In this document: piece by piece, positions 46,301-58,816 of the stretch
Layout of the letters: the number at the start of each line of letters is the position of its first letter
How positions within the stretch are numbered: the first letter of the stretch is position 1
From: Chlorokybus atmophyticus
Taxonomy: Eukaryota > Streptophyta > Chlorokybophyceae > Chlorokybales > Chlorokybaceae
NCBI GenBank assembly: GCA_009103225.1
Contig: RHPI01000810.1
Span: forward strand, 683,450-747,449
Direction: 5' to 3'
Length of the DNA: 64,000 bases
Notes under the pieces: model-generated
Seen by the model: the letters and a program-made list of their open reading frames with translations, nothing else
Databases searched by the model: none
What the model was told of the DNA's origin: nothing
Program-made: the position numbers and the translations under genes

Positions 46301-48492
46301 CACCAGTGTACTGGTGACTTGCTGCGCACAGCCAGATGTGAGTTAGCTCTTGTTCTCACATCTCACTGCCCTGTCAATCTCAGCAGTCCATGGTGAGTGG
46401 GCAATGCAGCTGAAGCTGCTTGACATCATATAATATTGAAACCGGCAACATCTACCTCCTTCTCATTGAAGAACCGCTTTACAATGGCTTTCAGGATAAC
46501 GTCCGACCGCCCTTGTGTAAGTTGTCGCTGTCTAGATCCCATCTGCGATACCCAAAACGCCCTGAAACTGCACAAGGGAACAATTCGTTGGTCATACTTG
46601 TCTGGCATTCAAGCCAAAACCAACTAGACATTGGATATGACATGCATATACTAACCCTTATTACCTTGCTTTGTCGGCGCGCAACGCTGACAATGCTTCC
46701 CTTTTCTCTTCCAGGAAGCGTCGGCATATTCCTTCGACATTGGTCAAGTAGACGCGTGCAAGCTCACGTCTGTACTGGCAATCAAGGCATCGGAATGGTC
46801 TCCCCGAATGCTCGCTGGAACGATAAATACATTAAAAGGCATCAGAGTCGGGTCAAATTTGCAGTTAGACATCTAGTAGGCAAACTGGCACTGCATGATA
46901 CGCAAGAGCAAAGTTGCAAACAGGGGCGCCATACCGGATGACTTGAACTTGCGCTTTGATGACTAGCGTGTCAGATACAGTAAAACCGTCCACAACCTTT
47001 GAAAGCTCCATGAACTTCTTCCATCCCCAGTCATGCTCCTTTTTGCAGAACCGATGCAACGTGTCTGCATCATGTGCTGGATCAGTTGCGCAGCAAACCC
47101 AAGTCAGCCAAGCTGGAATGTTGAGGCCGCGAGCTTATGCACCTGAATACTTGGACTTCTTCGGGTCCTTATTCACAACAGCTATTGTGAACTGCGCAAA
47201 ATGACTCCAGCCTGCAGAGACTGCATTAGTAAAAACATACAAAGTACGAACTGCCACCACCAACTGGCCTGTCAAGCTGAGCAAAACCAACACGTGTGCG
47301 AGGCTATCCCCATGACTGCCACAAGTGCATACTTACCGGGTAAGAGCTTGTCATAGTCCGCTACACACAGAAAAAGCGACAGATGATTGCAGACGTCACA
47401 TCCCTGGGGGTAGACCAGTATGTACCTGTGCAGCAACGCCGGCTGGGTATAAGCTACACGACTCAAAACCAGCTACACAATGACGCATATGTCAGTCTAT
47501 GAGCTGCAACACCTTCCTGCAGCATTACTGCCAACAAAACCCATGCACTTACAGACGGAGCACTCCAGCACTTCATGTTGCATGGACCAAGAACTGAAGC
47601 TTAAACTCCATCACGAGGACAAGCAATGTACGTACCACTTATATCCGCCGACCTCAAACACGTTGCTGCGGAGCTCCTTTTTGCTGATCTCAGAGAAGTT
47701 ATCAATCTTCCAAGTAAACTTCCCATAGAGCTCGGAAGGCTTCGGACCTGGTGTTTGACGACGATGTAACATCCGTACACTGCACTACCATGTCTTGCCC
47801 ATGCATCCGCGCCACTTGTACAGAACAGCTCAACCGCAACATGAGACTGAAGACAACAGACTGCACGCTCTTTTAGTTTTCCTTACCTACTTTACGCTCG
47901 CCCGTTTTGGAAACCACATCAAACTTACACAATGCACTGCAAACCAATTTCACATGATCACCCGATCCATATCTGCGTTGATCACAACCACCCGCTAAGC
48001 TGGAGCCGGAGTTAGGGTTTCCAGGCTTTAAAGCTCAGAGCAGTGCAATTGCTGTGTAACGTTGAAAGCTTTACCACCCAGCTAAAGAGCAACGCGGCCA
48101 GTGCTTGCCGTTGAGTTGTGACCAAAAGACCGCTTTCACGAGGTGCCGAGTTAACGCACGAAAGCACAACTCTACGACCCAGGAGGACCCCAGCTCGTAG
48201 AGTCTACCTAGTGAACCTGCCTGACAGCGGCACAAGCGACCTCAACTGTCTGGAACTTGCACAATGAGGCAAGGCTGTACGGCTGACGCAGCCAAAACAT
48301 TCTTCTTGAGCAAAATCGGTCTCCACAATGAGCTCTAGCCTGCCCTGCACTAGACCAAAGCCTGCATTATGCCCAATGCCCGACTCCCTACGCACCATCG
48401 CACTCGTCGTCGCAGTTCAGGTAGTGCGTGGACGGCACGGAGGGCGGCTCAACCTCCCCTCTGGAGGACGGCTCCCCGCTCCCGCGCGACAT
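43368..48492 (-). CDS. TRAF1: TRAF1/MUSE13-14-like MATH-domain protein
   Basis: In Arabidopsis, TRAF1A/B (MUSE13/14) are MATH adaptors that control NLR receptor turnover with an SCF ligase and stability of autophagy proteins. Exons (minus): 48492-48396, 47747-47636, 47425-47337, 47211-47143, 47064-46935, 46814-46665, 46567-46456, 46321-46100, 45996-45733, 45659-45299, 45222-45144, 45032-44906, 44786-43368; about 1076 residues, close to the plant length. The MATH domain (about 37-166) reads YGKFTWKIDNFSEISKKELR, NVFEVGGYKWYILVYPQGCD, AGWSHFAQFTIAVVNKDPKK-like and HRFCKKEHDWGWKKFMELS. Conserved flanks follow: RPFRCLDCQYRRELARVYL, STLVMDALYSGYRALD, ELGRRTVEMFVLAHLF, a charged coiled coil, RAYIRQLKAKVRWLEQRL, and a long Ser/Pro/Met-rich C-terminal exon. 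The start context DDECDG|PKPSELYG mirrors the plant DDDDDCGPKPSQLYG. Confidence 0.93.
48011..48020 (-). promoter_or_regulatory. Telo-box in TRAF1 intron 1
   Basis: GTTAGGGTTT (AAACCCTAAC on the transcript strand) lies within the 648-bp first intron of the MATH gene. Confidence 0.4.
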
Positions 48493-49316
48493 CGCCGCAG
48501 CGGCCCCGGCAGCTCACAGAGCCCAGCGCGCTGGCCTCGCCCAGCTCCCTATCCAGCCCCAGCCGCAGCCCAACACCTCCAGCCACCCCGCCGCGCACTG
48601 CTGCCGTCGCCGCCGCGTCCCCTACCGCCACCGCGGCCGCCGCCGCCCCGCCCAGCAAGCCCCGCCGGCCAACTCCCCGCCCAAAGCCGCCGCCACGCCG
48701 TTACCCGCTTTTTCGCCCGTAGCTATGCTAGGGTTTTTTTCATGCTGCAATTTTTGCTGCACGATCATCCTTGCCTGGCTCGGCAGTTTGTATCTAACCG
48801 AGCCGCCGGCTCCCTTCCTTGTCTCATCGCTGCCGGTCGACCGCTGCGAGGCCGGACGCAAGCCCGCAAGCCCTGCGCTGAGACTGGCCATGTAGACTAG
48901 ATTCGCATGCATTTGAGCAGCAAATATCTTGAAGGTCCGGACGCGGTGGGAAGCGCATTCCAGATATCACGCTTGTAAGCTCGATATCGACGTCCTCTTG
49001 TTGGTTGGCAGGTCCTGTTTGGAGCCTTCCTGCAAAGGACCCTTCCTCCAGGGGTTTCGTGCCGGTCCGGGACCAGCACGGATTTGCATAACGAAACTCG
49101 CACAAATGTGCAGCAAGTGCCACGCGCCGATTGAAGCCCAAAACCCTAAAATGGGTTGCTGCTTGCAGACGCTGTCACTGAGAGCCTGCTGGGGTGGTTG
49201 GCGGAGGCGCCGGCCTTGGAGGTGGCGGCGGAGGTTGCTGCTGTGGCTGCGCCAAACGAAGCGCTGAAGATACAGGCGCTATACCGCTGTTGATTATCGC
49301 TTTACATATTGTCACC
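48493..49316. promoter_or_regulatory. Shared upstream region of TRAF1-like (-) and ALIX (+)
   Basis: An 824-bp head-to-head spacer. A telo-box faces each gene: CTAGGGTTT at 48728-48736 about 240 bp before the MATH ATG, and AAACCCTAA at 49141-49149 about 170 bp before the ALIX ATG. The MATH-proximal half is very GC-rich and open in several frames, but contains no recognised domain. Confidence 0.45.
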
Positions 49317-52300
49317 ATGTCGGTCACGGTGAGTTCAAGACGGCCTGCTGTCCACTATGGCCTGCGTTGTGAAGTTGTGTGCTTCGCACTTGCTGCTTCA
49401 GTGTCTTTTTACAATGTTGATGCAAACATGCGATCACAAAAGTGTTGTTATTATAATTGATTCTCGACTCATCTGCTTCTAATTGTCGGATGTTGTGGTA
49501 ACTCAGTCTTGCCATGCAGTCACCTCAACTGATCAGGCTTGCTGCTTATGTGGCAATGACTGCATATGTGTGTCGTTGAGCGCATGCAGATTTTCGTATA
49601 CATACGGGCTAGTACTGGCTTGGCTGATGCTGTTAGCTGTGTTGTGCTGGACGTTGCATATTAATCTACTAGAATTGACAGCCATCGTCTTTTCGCAGAT
49701 GAATGTAATGCTTGCCATACACGCCAAAAGGGCAGATCCGGTGGACTTTGCCGGGCCTCTCCGTTCGTACATTGCACGTATATTTGGAGAGATGGAAGCG
49801 CGCGATGCTCAGGACGATATCAGCGGCATTCAAAGGATGCGGGATGAAGTGGTTGCAGCAAGCGACACTTTGGAGCATCGCATTGACTTGCTTCAACGGT
49901 GAGTGGCAATGAATGAGGGAGTGGTTATGGACGATCACCTGGGCATCGTACACATGGCCAATGTCTGCATGCACAGTGCCTGCCTGCTAATATCTCTGTG
50001 GCACCACGTGCTATTGACAGTGCTCAGCCTTCATTCATATACATGCAGGTACTTTCGTGCTCTTTCTGTTATAGAGACGCGCTTCCCCATCAGCAAAGAG
50101 AAGGAGCACATCAATGTTTCATTCTCCTGGGCAGATGCTTTTAAGCCGACCAAGAAGACAGCGATACAGAACATACATTATGAGAAGGCAGCAGTGCTCT
50201 TCAACCTGGGTGCCACATACTCACAGCAGGGCTTGGCAGCCGACAGATCCACATCAGAAGGGTTGAAATCTGCATACTCGATATTTCAACAGGCTGCTGG
50301 CGCTTGGGCGCACTTGCGGGAGTCAGAGGGTGCTAAAGTGCCTCTGGGTGCATCATTTGACTTGGGTTCTGAGTGTGCGTCAATGCTGGAGCGTCTGATG
50401 CTTGCACAGGTGCACCATGGGTACTGCATGAATATGCAAAGTCAACAGGTGTACTGGTTGCACTTGACTGCATCAAGGTGCAGAGGCTAACATATCTTAC
50501 CGCCACAGGCCCAAGAATGCGTGTATGAGAAAGCGTTGGCTGACAGGAAGACATCCAGCACTGTTTGCTCAAAGCTGGCCTGGCAGGTGTGTATTGCAAG
50601 TTTTGCAGTTTGTACTGCGTGCAGTAGCCATGCTGATATGCTGCCTCCAGGTCGGTGTATTTTACGAGGAGGCGCATGCGATGTTAGTGCTTCCACCATT
50701 GAATGCCAACTTTGATAAGGTATGGCCAAGCTTTGTGATGCATGTAGGTTGTTTCTACGGGCTTCACCAGGTGGTCAGATCTTTGACTTGATCAGTGTGT
50801 CGTATTTGCAGCCTTGGCTCGCTCATCTGCAGCTGAAGGCTGCACAATTCCGAGCTGAAGCACTGTACAGATCCTCATTGGCACTGCGCGAAACAGAGTG
50901 TAAGTGATACCCTCCCATACTTGCTGTCAAGGGGCCCCGGCTCAGTCTAGGAACTTTGCAGTATGTGCAGAGAGCTGTGGTTGCTTGAAAAACATGCGGT
51001 AAAACGCAGTTGTCGATTGTGCAAGCATTGTGACAGCACTGCTGTGCTAGTTTGCCGAGGTTCCTGATCCTGGATGTGTCCGCAGCCATTGCTGAAGAGA
51101 TTGCAAGGCTTAAAGCCGCTGTCGCCATTCTGGTGGAAGCACGCAAGGCAAGTCAGCACGGTCATGGTCTTCTGCCTGTTATGTGCAGGCCTAGTTGCAA
51201 CACTGATAGCTTGGTGCTTGCAGAACTCTTCCAAGCATGCCGGTGCTCCGCTCGTTGATGCCGTACAAAAGCTTGAGGGCACCATCTCTAGAAACTTGGA
51301 GCGTGCAAACAAGTACGTGCAGTGCAGTGGCATGTAGTCATTGCTCTCTTGTAAGAGCTAGGCAAGGTAGCATGGCCAGGTTGTGTGGCCACTCATAGGT
51401 TCATCATTGGGTTTTTTGAAAAACTGACTACGGCTATGCTGTGCAGAGAAAATGACCAGATATACCTTGTCAGAGTGCCTCTCAATGAGAACTTGGCCCC
51501 TGTCGGTGCTTCGTGCTTGGTGAAGCCCGCGCCGCTCGCACAGGCACTGGATGGCAAAAATGAGAAACTGTTCACACGTATTGTGCCCGATCAGTCAGCA
51601 AAGGCTCTGTCCAAGTACACAGAGATGGTGGATGAGATTATTCGTAACGATTCAGAGGCGCTGCAGCGAGAAAGCGATGAAGCCCGTTTGCGGTTGCGTG
51701 AATGGGATCTGCCAGGTAATGTTGGACGGTTATTGATGGCCTGCGAATCAAATTGTTGAAGCGTTAAAGTCTGCAACTGGAATGGGAGCCCTTGCTGTAT
51801 GTGATACGCACACGGTGCGTCAACGCTGGCCACAGCGCTTGTGTTGAAGCGTGGCGTGTGCACAGATATGCTGCTTGCGCTGGATGAGAGAGGTTCTGGA
51901 CTGCCAGAGCCATTGCAGAAGGAGGTTTCAGTGGTAGAGAGCAGAGGAGGTGTCAACGCACTGCACGACCTTTCTCAACAGCTGCGCGAGCTTCGGCAGG
52001 TGAGCAGTTACACGTCCATGCATACTGGTATATGTGCGTGCCTGTGTGTGCAAAATGAGTACTGGTTACAACGCTCTATGCATGGCAGGTCAATGAGGAG
52101 TTGTTGGCGGAGGTTTTCCAGTCCCTTGATACTGAAGGACACGACGACGAGAACTGCCGGAACCAGTTCAAGGATCGCTGGAGAAGGCCGCCTTCAGATA
52201 CATTGACAAAACACCTTCGCGATAAAGCAAACAGCTTCAAGTGAGCCTTGTCGGAATTGGGTTTTGTACTCGCAACCTGAGGTACGCTCTTGTTCTTGAC

Positions 52301-54186
52301 TTTGAAACTAAACGGCTCATCCTGCAGGACCTCTTTGCAGCAGGCAGCAGACAGTGATGAGCGCATCAACCGCAGATGGAAAGACTGTGAACTGGATCTT
52401 ACTCTTCTGACCGACCCAGAGTTGCCTCGTCTGGCACGTCCTATGGTGGCTGTGCGCGGTGATGAAGATGCCATTGCTGCAAGGTTGGCATTACGCAGCA
52501 ATCTTAACAGTGTGTGCAACACCTTGGGGCTCTGGCCGAGGAGTTTTGGGTTTATGTACTGCTGACTTGTGCATCACTCTTGCAGCTTGCGCCAGTTGTT
52601 GATGGAATTGGAGCGTGTAGCAGCAGAAAGAGCGGGGCTGGAGGAAATGCTAAAGGACATGAAACAGAAGGATAACATCCTGCCGCAGCTTATGTCCACA
52701 ACAGAAAGCTATGACAACCTCTTCAGAAGGGAGCTTGGAAAGTACGAGCAGGCCAGAGCCAATGTTGCGCAGAACATTAGAACTCAACAGGATCTGTTGC
52801 GGCAAATTGATGGTCAGCAACGTGCTTTCCGCCAGGCTTATCAGGTACAGTGATGATGCACCACTGGACAAGTGCCAGCTTTGGTTTATGGTTCCTTGTT
52901 GTCGTGCAAGTCTCAACCAATTCAACTGGCCATGCGTGTGCAGGTTGATGACTGGAAGGTCGCTTGCGATCGGTTTGAAAAGCGTTTGCGGAATGCTGTT
53001 CGGACGTATTCGGAGTTGAACGGCAACATGGTTGAGGGCGTGCGTTTCTATTCATCGCTGCAAGATGCTATCAACGCCCTGAAGCAGCAGTGTGGGGACT
53101 TCATTATGACCAGGCGTATACAGAGGGAAGACATGCTGGAGGACTTGCAGCGCCAGGTAGCATGCTGTGGCATGTGCTGCACAGCAACGTCTACACAGGA
53201 TCAAAGCCTCAAACATGTTTCTGTCACCATGCGCAGGTGACCAAGTTGACCGTTTCGCCAATTGCACCTGTTGTTCAGCCATCTGTGGCTCATCCTGCAC
53301 CAGCTGTGACGCCATCCGGACCTAGCGGGAGTTCCGGCAACTACAAGCCATTGCCAGAAGTGCCCTCAGTAGCTTACCAGCAGGCCTACCAGACGCAGCC
53401 TTCGTACTCCTCGCAGCAGCAACCATCCTACCAGACGGCGCCTCCAGCCACGCCACCGACCTCGTATCACCAGCCTCAGTACCAACCTCAGCAGCAGCCG
53501 GCATACCATCCGCCGCCCACACCTCCGCAAACTCCCTACCAGCAGCAGCCGCAGCAGCAGGGGTATCACCAGCCTTCTTACCAGCACCAGCCCCAACAGG
53601 CATCGCACACCTACCAGCAGGCCCCATACCAGCAGCCTTCGTACCAGGTGTGTGTGCTACTCCGTTCTATTGGGTACACATGAGTCTCGTCTGGCTGTTC
53701 GATGCCTGTGGCTTGGTGAATTGGTTGCGTGTAACAACCTTCTTCTACTGGAGTTAATCATCATACGGTGCTCTTGAACCATCATCTGAGCGATGCTGCA
53801 TGTCCTGTATGGGTGCATATCAAGTGCTTCTTTCGAACAGCTGTGTGCAGTATGTATTTACCAGACGCACTGTCATGGTACAGGCACCACAGCAGCAAGC
53901 GTATGGCGCGCCTTCATCGCATTATCAACAACAGCCACAAGCGCCATACAGTGCGCCGCCCCCTGCGCAGCAGTACCAGCAGCAGCCTTCAAGTGCTCAT
54001 GCAGGTAATGGCCCATACCAGCAGCCCGTTCCCCAGTACCTGGCTCAGCAGCAGAGTTACAACTACGGATATGCACCACCTTCTCCACATCCGCCACAAC
54101 AGCCACAATGGGGGCAACAGCAACCTACATATGCGGCACCTCCTCAGCAACCGCCACCACCAGCCAACACATGGTATCATCGCTAA
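49317..54186 (+). CDS. ALIX: ALIX/BRO1-domain protein (ESCRT-associated)
   Basis: Plant ALIX links ESCRT-I/III to ubiquitinated cargo at multivesicular bodies. Exons: 49317-49328, 49699-49898, 50049-50409, 50509-50586, 50651-50719, 50812-50899, 51086-51147, 51224-51312, 51447-51715, 51866-51999, 52089-52240, 52328-52483, 52586-52844, 52944-53156, 53237-53647, 53884-54186; about 951 residues. BRO1 domain (about 5-400): VMLAIH, RYFRALSVIETRFPISKEKE, NIHYEKAAVLFNLGATYSQQ, MLERLMLAQ|AQECVYEKAL, VGVFYEEAHAMLVLPPL, AEEIARLKAAV. V-domain pieces: SAKALSKYTEMVDEIIRND, ERAGLEEMLKDMKQKDNILP, FYSSLQDAINALKQQCGDF. Residues 715-951 are a Pro/Gln/Tyr-rich tail with repeated QQPSYQ-like units. Exon 7 has a GC donor. 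The 12-nt first exon and the border at 52483 are uncertain; translation could instead start at the ATG at 49699. Confidence 0.93.
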
Positions 54187-54471
54187 TGACATGCGATGAT
54201 GTAGCATGTTTGCGCTGTAAGATAGTCTGCTTCTCATGTGTGCAGAGATGGTTGTCTTGAACACCATTGGCGCTGTTGGTGCATATACAGCGCTGCGATG
54301 CCATGTGCGCATAAGCCAGCATTGACCGACAGCTCTGCACTGGCTGCATGGCACTCTACAGCATTTGAAACACAGCGCGCCACACCGCATTGCGACAAAC
54401 TCTACTCTCATTTATCACGGGCATGGCGCATCGCCTATTAAGCCCACTAACCAACACTACCTACACACACG

Positions 54472-54945
54472 CTAGCTTCTACACGCAAATGCCTCGCCAC
54501 TGCCATTGCCGCGTCCACCTCTGTTGTTGGCGAACCCATGGGCACGGGCGCCCATCCCGGCATGGCTGTTGCCGCTATCGCCCCGCGTTCTATGATGGTG
54601 AGCGGCTGCGCCTGCTGTGGCGCGCAGGCTATCCGCTGTCGTAATGCGCAAGAAACCCTCCAGCAGGCGCGGGTCAGCATTGCGTACCACCAGCATGCGC
54701 CTGGCATAAAGGGACGGCACCTGTTCAAAGTCGTCCACCAGCGCCCAGTGCGTCTCCATGGGCGAAGGCCAAAAAGTATCGCCTTACGCATGGTCGCCAT
54801 ACTTCCTCCATTTCACCATCTCCGCCGCGCGTGCTGCCGCCCCTTCCCGATCGCTGCACGCCGTCACCATGACGGAGTAACCAACGTGCGTTTACGCAAT
54901 GCTGTCTTGGTACATTGGTGTGCATGCTGCGAATTCCGTTATCAT
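54472..54945 (-). pseudogene. Unrecognised coding-like frame interrupted by two TAA stops
   Basis: One minus-strand frame stays open from ATG 54945 to 54472 except for TAA at 54894-54892 and 54786-54784. Segments: YSVMVTACSDREGAAARAAE, then EMVKWRKYGDHA, then WPSPMETHWALVDDFEQVP and SLYARRMLVVRNADPRLLEG. The last part looks like real protein. I do not recognise the family. TATAAAAG lies at 54954-54947 on the same strand. Readings: a decayed gene, a gene with unseen small introns, or chance in a GC-rich island. TAA reassignment is unlikely because other genes here stop at TAA. Confidence 0.25.
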
Positions 54946-56712
54946 TCTTTTATACACGCTTGATGTGGGCTTGGCTTGGTGTGCTACATTGCATGCTTTT
55001 GCATTGGACCTATTGGACATCCTATACAACAACTCAGCACGAACCATCTTGAATACCAACATGCCTCGCAAACAGTTGTAAATATACTATGCGCGCCTGC
55101 ATGCAGGCTTCACGCCAAGAACAACGCCAACAACAACGCAACATCCAACAAGCTAGTTGTAGAGTCTGGCTGTTGTAGTGGTCAGACCGGAACTGCTTTT
55201 TTTAGCTGTAATCAATCTCTCTAGCAGCATCAAGACACAATCGCAAGCACGCTGCAGTGCACAAGCACAATCATTTGTCTATACAAGGACATGAAGCATG
55301 ACATGCGGCTACCATGCCATGTGTTGAATGTGGTATTTTTATCAGAGTGTGTGAAGCTGAAGCACGCATGGGTGCATGCATGTGTCATTGCAGCATGATG
55401 TACTGAGCAACAATGTGCTAGCATGTGTAGCTACTTACCCCGTGCACATCAGAAGTAGGCAACACATGCTTAATGTTATCATTTTAACCAATTGTTGAAA
55501 GCACACTTGACATGGCAATAATGTATCATGAGTTACGTAACGCATGGCAACGTTCACATCAATCAACAAGAAGGCTGCGTTTCATAATAATAATACGTAT
55601 GTATGAAGTTTTTGAATGAATAAGATGATACATGGTTGAGCCTGTTGGTATCTCGCTCCTAGTCTGTGCTTGTATATTATATGTGCTAGGACGTTACACA
55701 TGTGCATTTCAATTACCCTTGCACAATTGGCCATTCCATCCATGCAAGCCATCTCCAGTTATTATCATAAGTTGCAATTAATATTGCTGCGTCGTATGCT
55801 TGTGGGTATCGATCAGCAATGGTTTGTTTGTTTAAGATAGATGATGTAAGTTGATGAGCTCAACTCTCTTGTATAAGTCTCCTAGCAATAAATGTTGTAG
55901 TGCCGTGTGCTTGAGCATGCGGTGTATCATGATTACAGCACAATTGTAGCACTGCCGATGCGCTGTTAATTATGAGGACATGCGGCATGTCTTTATGAGC
56001 GCCTCATGTTGATAAATATATATTCATATACATATACATAAACACATATACACACATATACATAAATGTATATCTCATATTTATATTCATGTACACAAGC
56101 ACCAAGCTAGCCAATATTGCCTCTAAAGATCGGCTTCTAGTCTCTACAGCAAAGATCGTGCAAGAACTCACAGCCTGACAAGTGCGCTGTGCGGTTGTCT
56201 ACAGAGCGGATGAGATGCAGTTGCTAATTGGCTGCAGATGCATGACTTTTAGCCGCAGTTGCAAGTCTTCGAGTATTTGCTCTAAGGAAAGCCTTTTTTA
56301 CGAAGCACTTTGCAAAGACATTGCAAAACGCTGCAAACCGCGCGTGCTGGTGGTAGGCTTCCTTTGGTGTAAGGTCAGCCCCAACCTGCAGCTGCTGCTC
56401 TCTTGAACCGTCTTCTGCGACTTGCAAGTGCCAAAGATGATGTGTGACACCAATTGTCGTCACCAAGATCAATATGACGTCATTGGCGTCACAACCTCCA
56501 CACAAGCTCAAGATAGCTTGTGTGGCGGTTGTGCCCTGGCCTCTGACGCCGCCTTGAAGATGATGCGTGGCACTTGCACCATTTGTGACTTTAAGGATGC
56601 TTCATCCTCGATTGAAAGTGCTTAGGATAGCTTGGCTTCTGACGCCGCCTTCCAAAATAAGCTTGTTACGGCTTGGAACAACAACTTACTTGTATAATCA
56701 TTGCCACAACCA

Positions 56713-56759
56713 CGCCCTCCCCCCACCCCGCCCTAGGAGAGGGGGGGAGGGGGGGGCGC
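56713..56759. repeat. G/C-run inverted repeat
   Basis: A C-rich half (CCCTCCCCCC...) is followed after CCCTAGG by a G-rich half with seven- and eight-G runs. The halves can pair as a hairpin, and the G-rich strand could also form a quadruplex. Confidence 0.65.
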
Positions 56760-58539
56760 TGTCGCAACATACGCACGCGACCGTCCTTGAAGCACGATTC
56801 AATCTTAGCTGATGTTTGTGTTTGTGGGCGATTCAATAATGTCGCAAGGCGTCACGTGCCGACAGACTATAAGGCCAGCGCGAGGCACGTGTCTGCCGTG
56901 CCCCTGTAGATAGCCCTTGAGGAATGATTCTCCCATTGTTAACATGAACCTCTAACAGCTTGCAATTGCTCACGTGCAAACATCATGCTCCGGTGTCGTT
57001 TACGACCAAACGGCTCGCTGAATTTGTGCAACGGTTCACCATAAGCATGCATGCTGATGGTAAGAGATGCACGTCGTATGACGTGCATCATGAATTAAAC
57101 ACACATGCGGAGGGCATATATATACCTGATGTCCCAAAGTCATGGCTTTTCCATTGACCGTCAAGTCAAACACATGTTGCCTCGGGTAGCTACACGCGCT
57201 GTTGCGGGTCTGTAATTGAAGCATCATTTTGTACACATAATATACTATACATCTATGACATAATCAACATAGCAATCATTGTGCCAGATTTGCACTGCAA
57301 TTGCACTAGTTTAGCTGCACTTAGCGTCATACATATGCTAACGTGTGCTCAGATGCGAATTGCAATATCGATGTAGTTACCATTGTAAAGGCATACAAGA
57401 GGAAAGAATATGCGGCGCTTTGCACTTGAAGTGCCTAAGAAGATTCGTTTACGCATACAAAAAGCGGCTGTGCATACTATTTACATAAGCGGTGCTTAAA
57501 GCCACTTCCGTAAATACGAGCAAATATGGGCTGCACATGCGTTATACTTTTGTTGCAACTCAATACATGTATACCTATTTGAAGTGTGTTTAGAGTCATT
57601 TCTACTGAACGCAAGTGATAAGAATTGGATATCTTATTTGCACTTTTACAATACATATGCGAAACAATTAAGCTGTGTACCTCTTTCTTGTTATAATGTA
57701 TAATATGAGGAGTTACTTTTTATATGTCTCATTGGATATAACTGCCCATATGATGTTACGCTTAAAGACAAGTACGAATGTCACGCCCAAAGGGCTGACG
57801 AAAGTCATTTGGGATATATAACCAACTTTCAAAGGGCATGTAGCACAACATAAGGGGACACTTTTTCCAAATGAGTTGAGCCTTACAAGATGGTGCAACC
57901 ATGATAGATGAATGAGAATTTAGTGTAATCGCAATAGCAATGGCAAAAGACGCAGAAGTAAGATAAATTGTGTAACAACTTGTAGCATTCAATATCAATG
58001 GAGACGTGTACTGAGTACGCATCATTGCAAGGCATATGCAATCCAATTTGCGTAAGTGCATGGTATTTTCCGAGTTATGTATATTTTGGCTATAAAAGCA
58101 AGCGTTGTTTTACGCAACATACAATTAACATGTTACCTGATGTTAATATTTGCAATATCATGTCACCACCTGACATATACAAATATACGAGAGCTAAAAC
58201 TAAACCAAACGCAAGCTCATGGAACGGCTTTTCATGCATATTTAAGGTCCAAATCCGCACAGTCATAGGCATAGTGCGTGATCATGTCACGTGAGTCTTT
58301 TAAAAACTGAAGCTGCAAGAATCGTAAAGTCGAAGACACGCGTAAGTCACTATATCGCATGCGCTCGTATGTGTTAGAATTCCGTTTCCTTAACAATGCT
58401 CATCTCTTATCAACAGCAAGTTACAATAGCTCTGCCAACTCAGCATGAGCTCCCTTGTACAATAATGCAGGGTTGGAGACTTTAAAGACCTGATTTAAAC
58501 AAGCAGAAGAGCGCAAGTGAGCTTTTAGTAATTGAGGTC

Positions 58540-58563
58540 CATTAGCTCATTAGCTCATTAGCT
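58540..58563. repeat. Tandem repeat CATTAGCT x3
   Basis: Three exact 8-bp units CATTAGCT, followed by a partial unit. Confidence 0.85.
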
Positions 58564-58816
58564 CAGGAATACTTCTTACTTTTGGAGGAAATTGCAAGAA
58601 ACATAATAATCTAGCATGAGTGCCTTATCCAAATATTCATAACCGCGTAACTTTGAAACCTGGCCAACCACGCAAGAGACCACAAGTGAGCTCTCAGAGC
58701 AAGTGTTGAAGCTCTATTCGGGGAAAAGCTATTACTCCTGAACATAAGAGCGTTCTTACCTTGTGCATAGCAACACACAAGAACTCCATTATCTTGGCGG
58801 CCCGATTGTACGCAGG

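Larger units (their letters stand above)
54955..58762. other. Long gene-poor, AT-rich spacer
   Basis: About 3.8 kb without a recognisable gene. GGCTTCTGACGCCGCCTT-like words recur at about 56545 and 56635. AT-rich simple sequence lies near 56010-56090 (ATATACATA). No terminal inverted repeats, transposase frame or RNA gene was recognised. Confidence 0.5.

Noticed and set aside
52484-52560. Extension of ALIX exon 12 past 52483
   Set aside because: Reading on adds residues not found in relatives and breaks phase with exon 13, although the exact donor remains uncertain.
53380-53650. Gln/Pro/Tyr-codon repeats as a tandem repeat or CRISPR-like array
   Set aside because: The repeats are the coding Pro-rich tail of ALIX, not spaced identical DNA repeats.
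54784-54894. Reassigned TAA codons, as in some ulvophyte algae
   Set aside because: Several confident genes here end at TAA, TAG or TGA exactly where the family ends, so the standard code applies.
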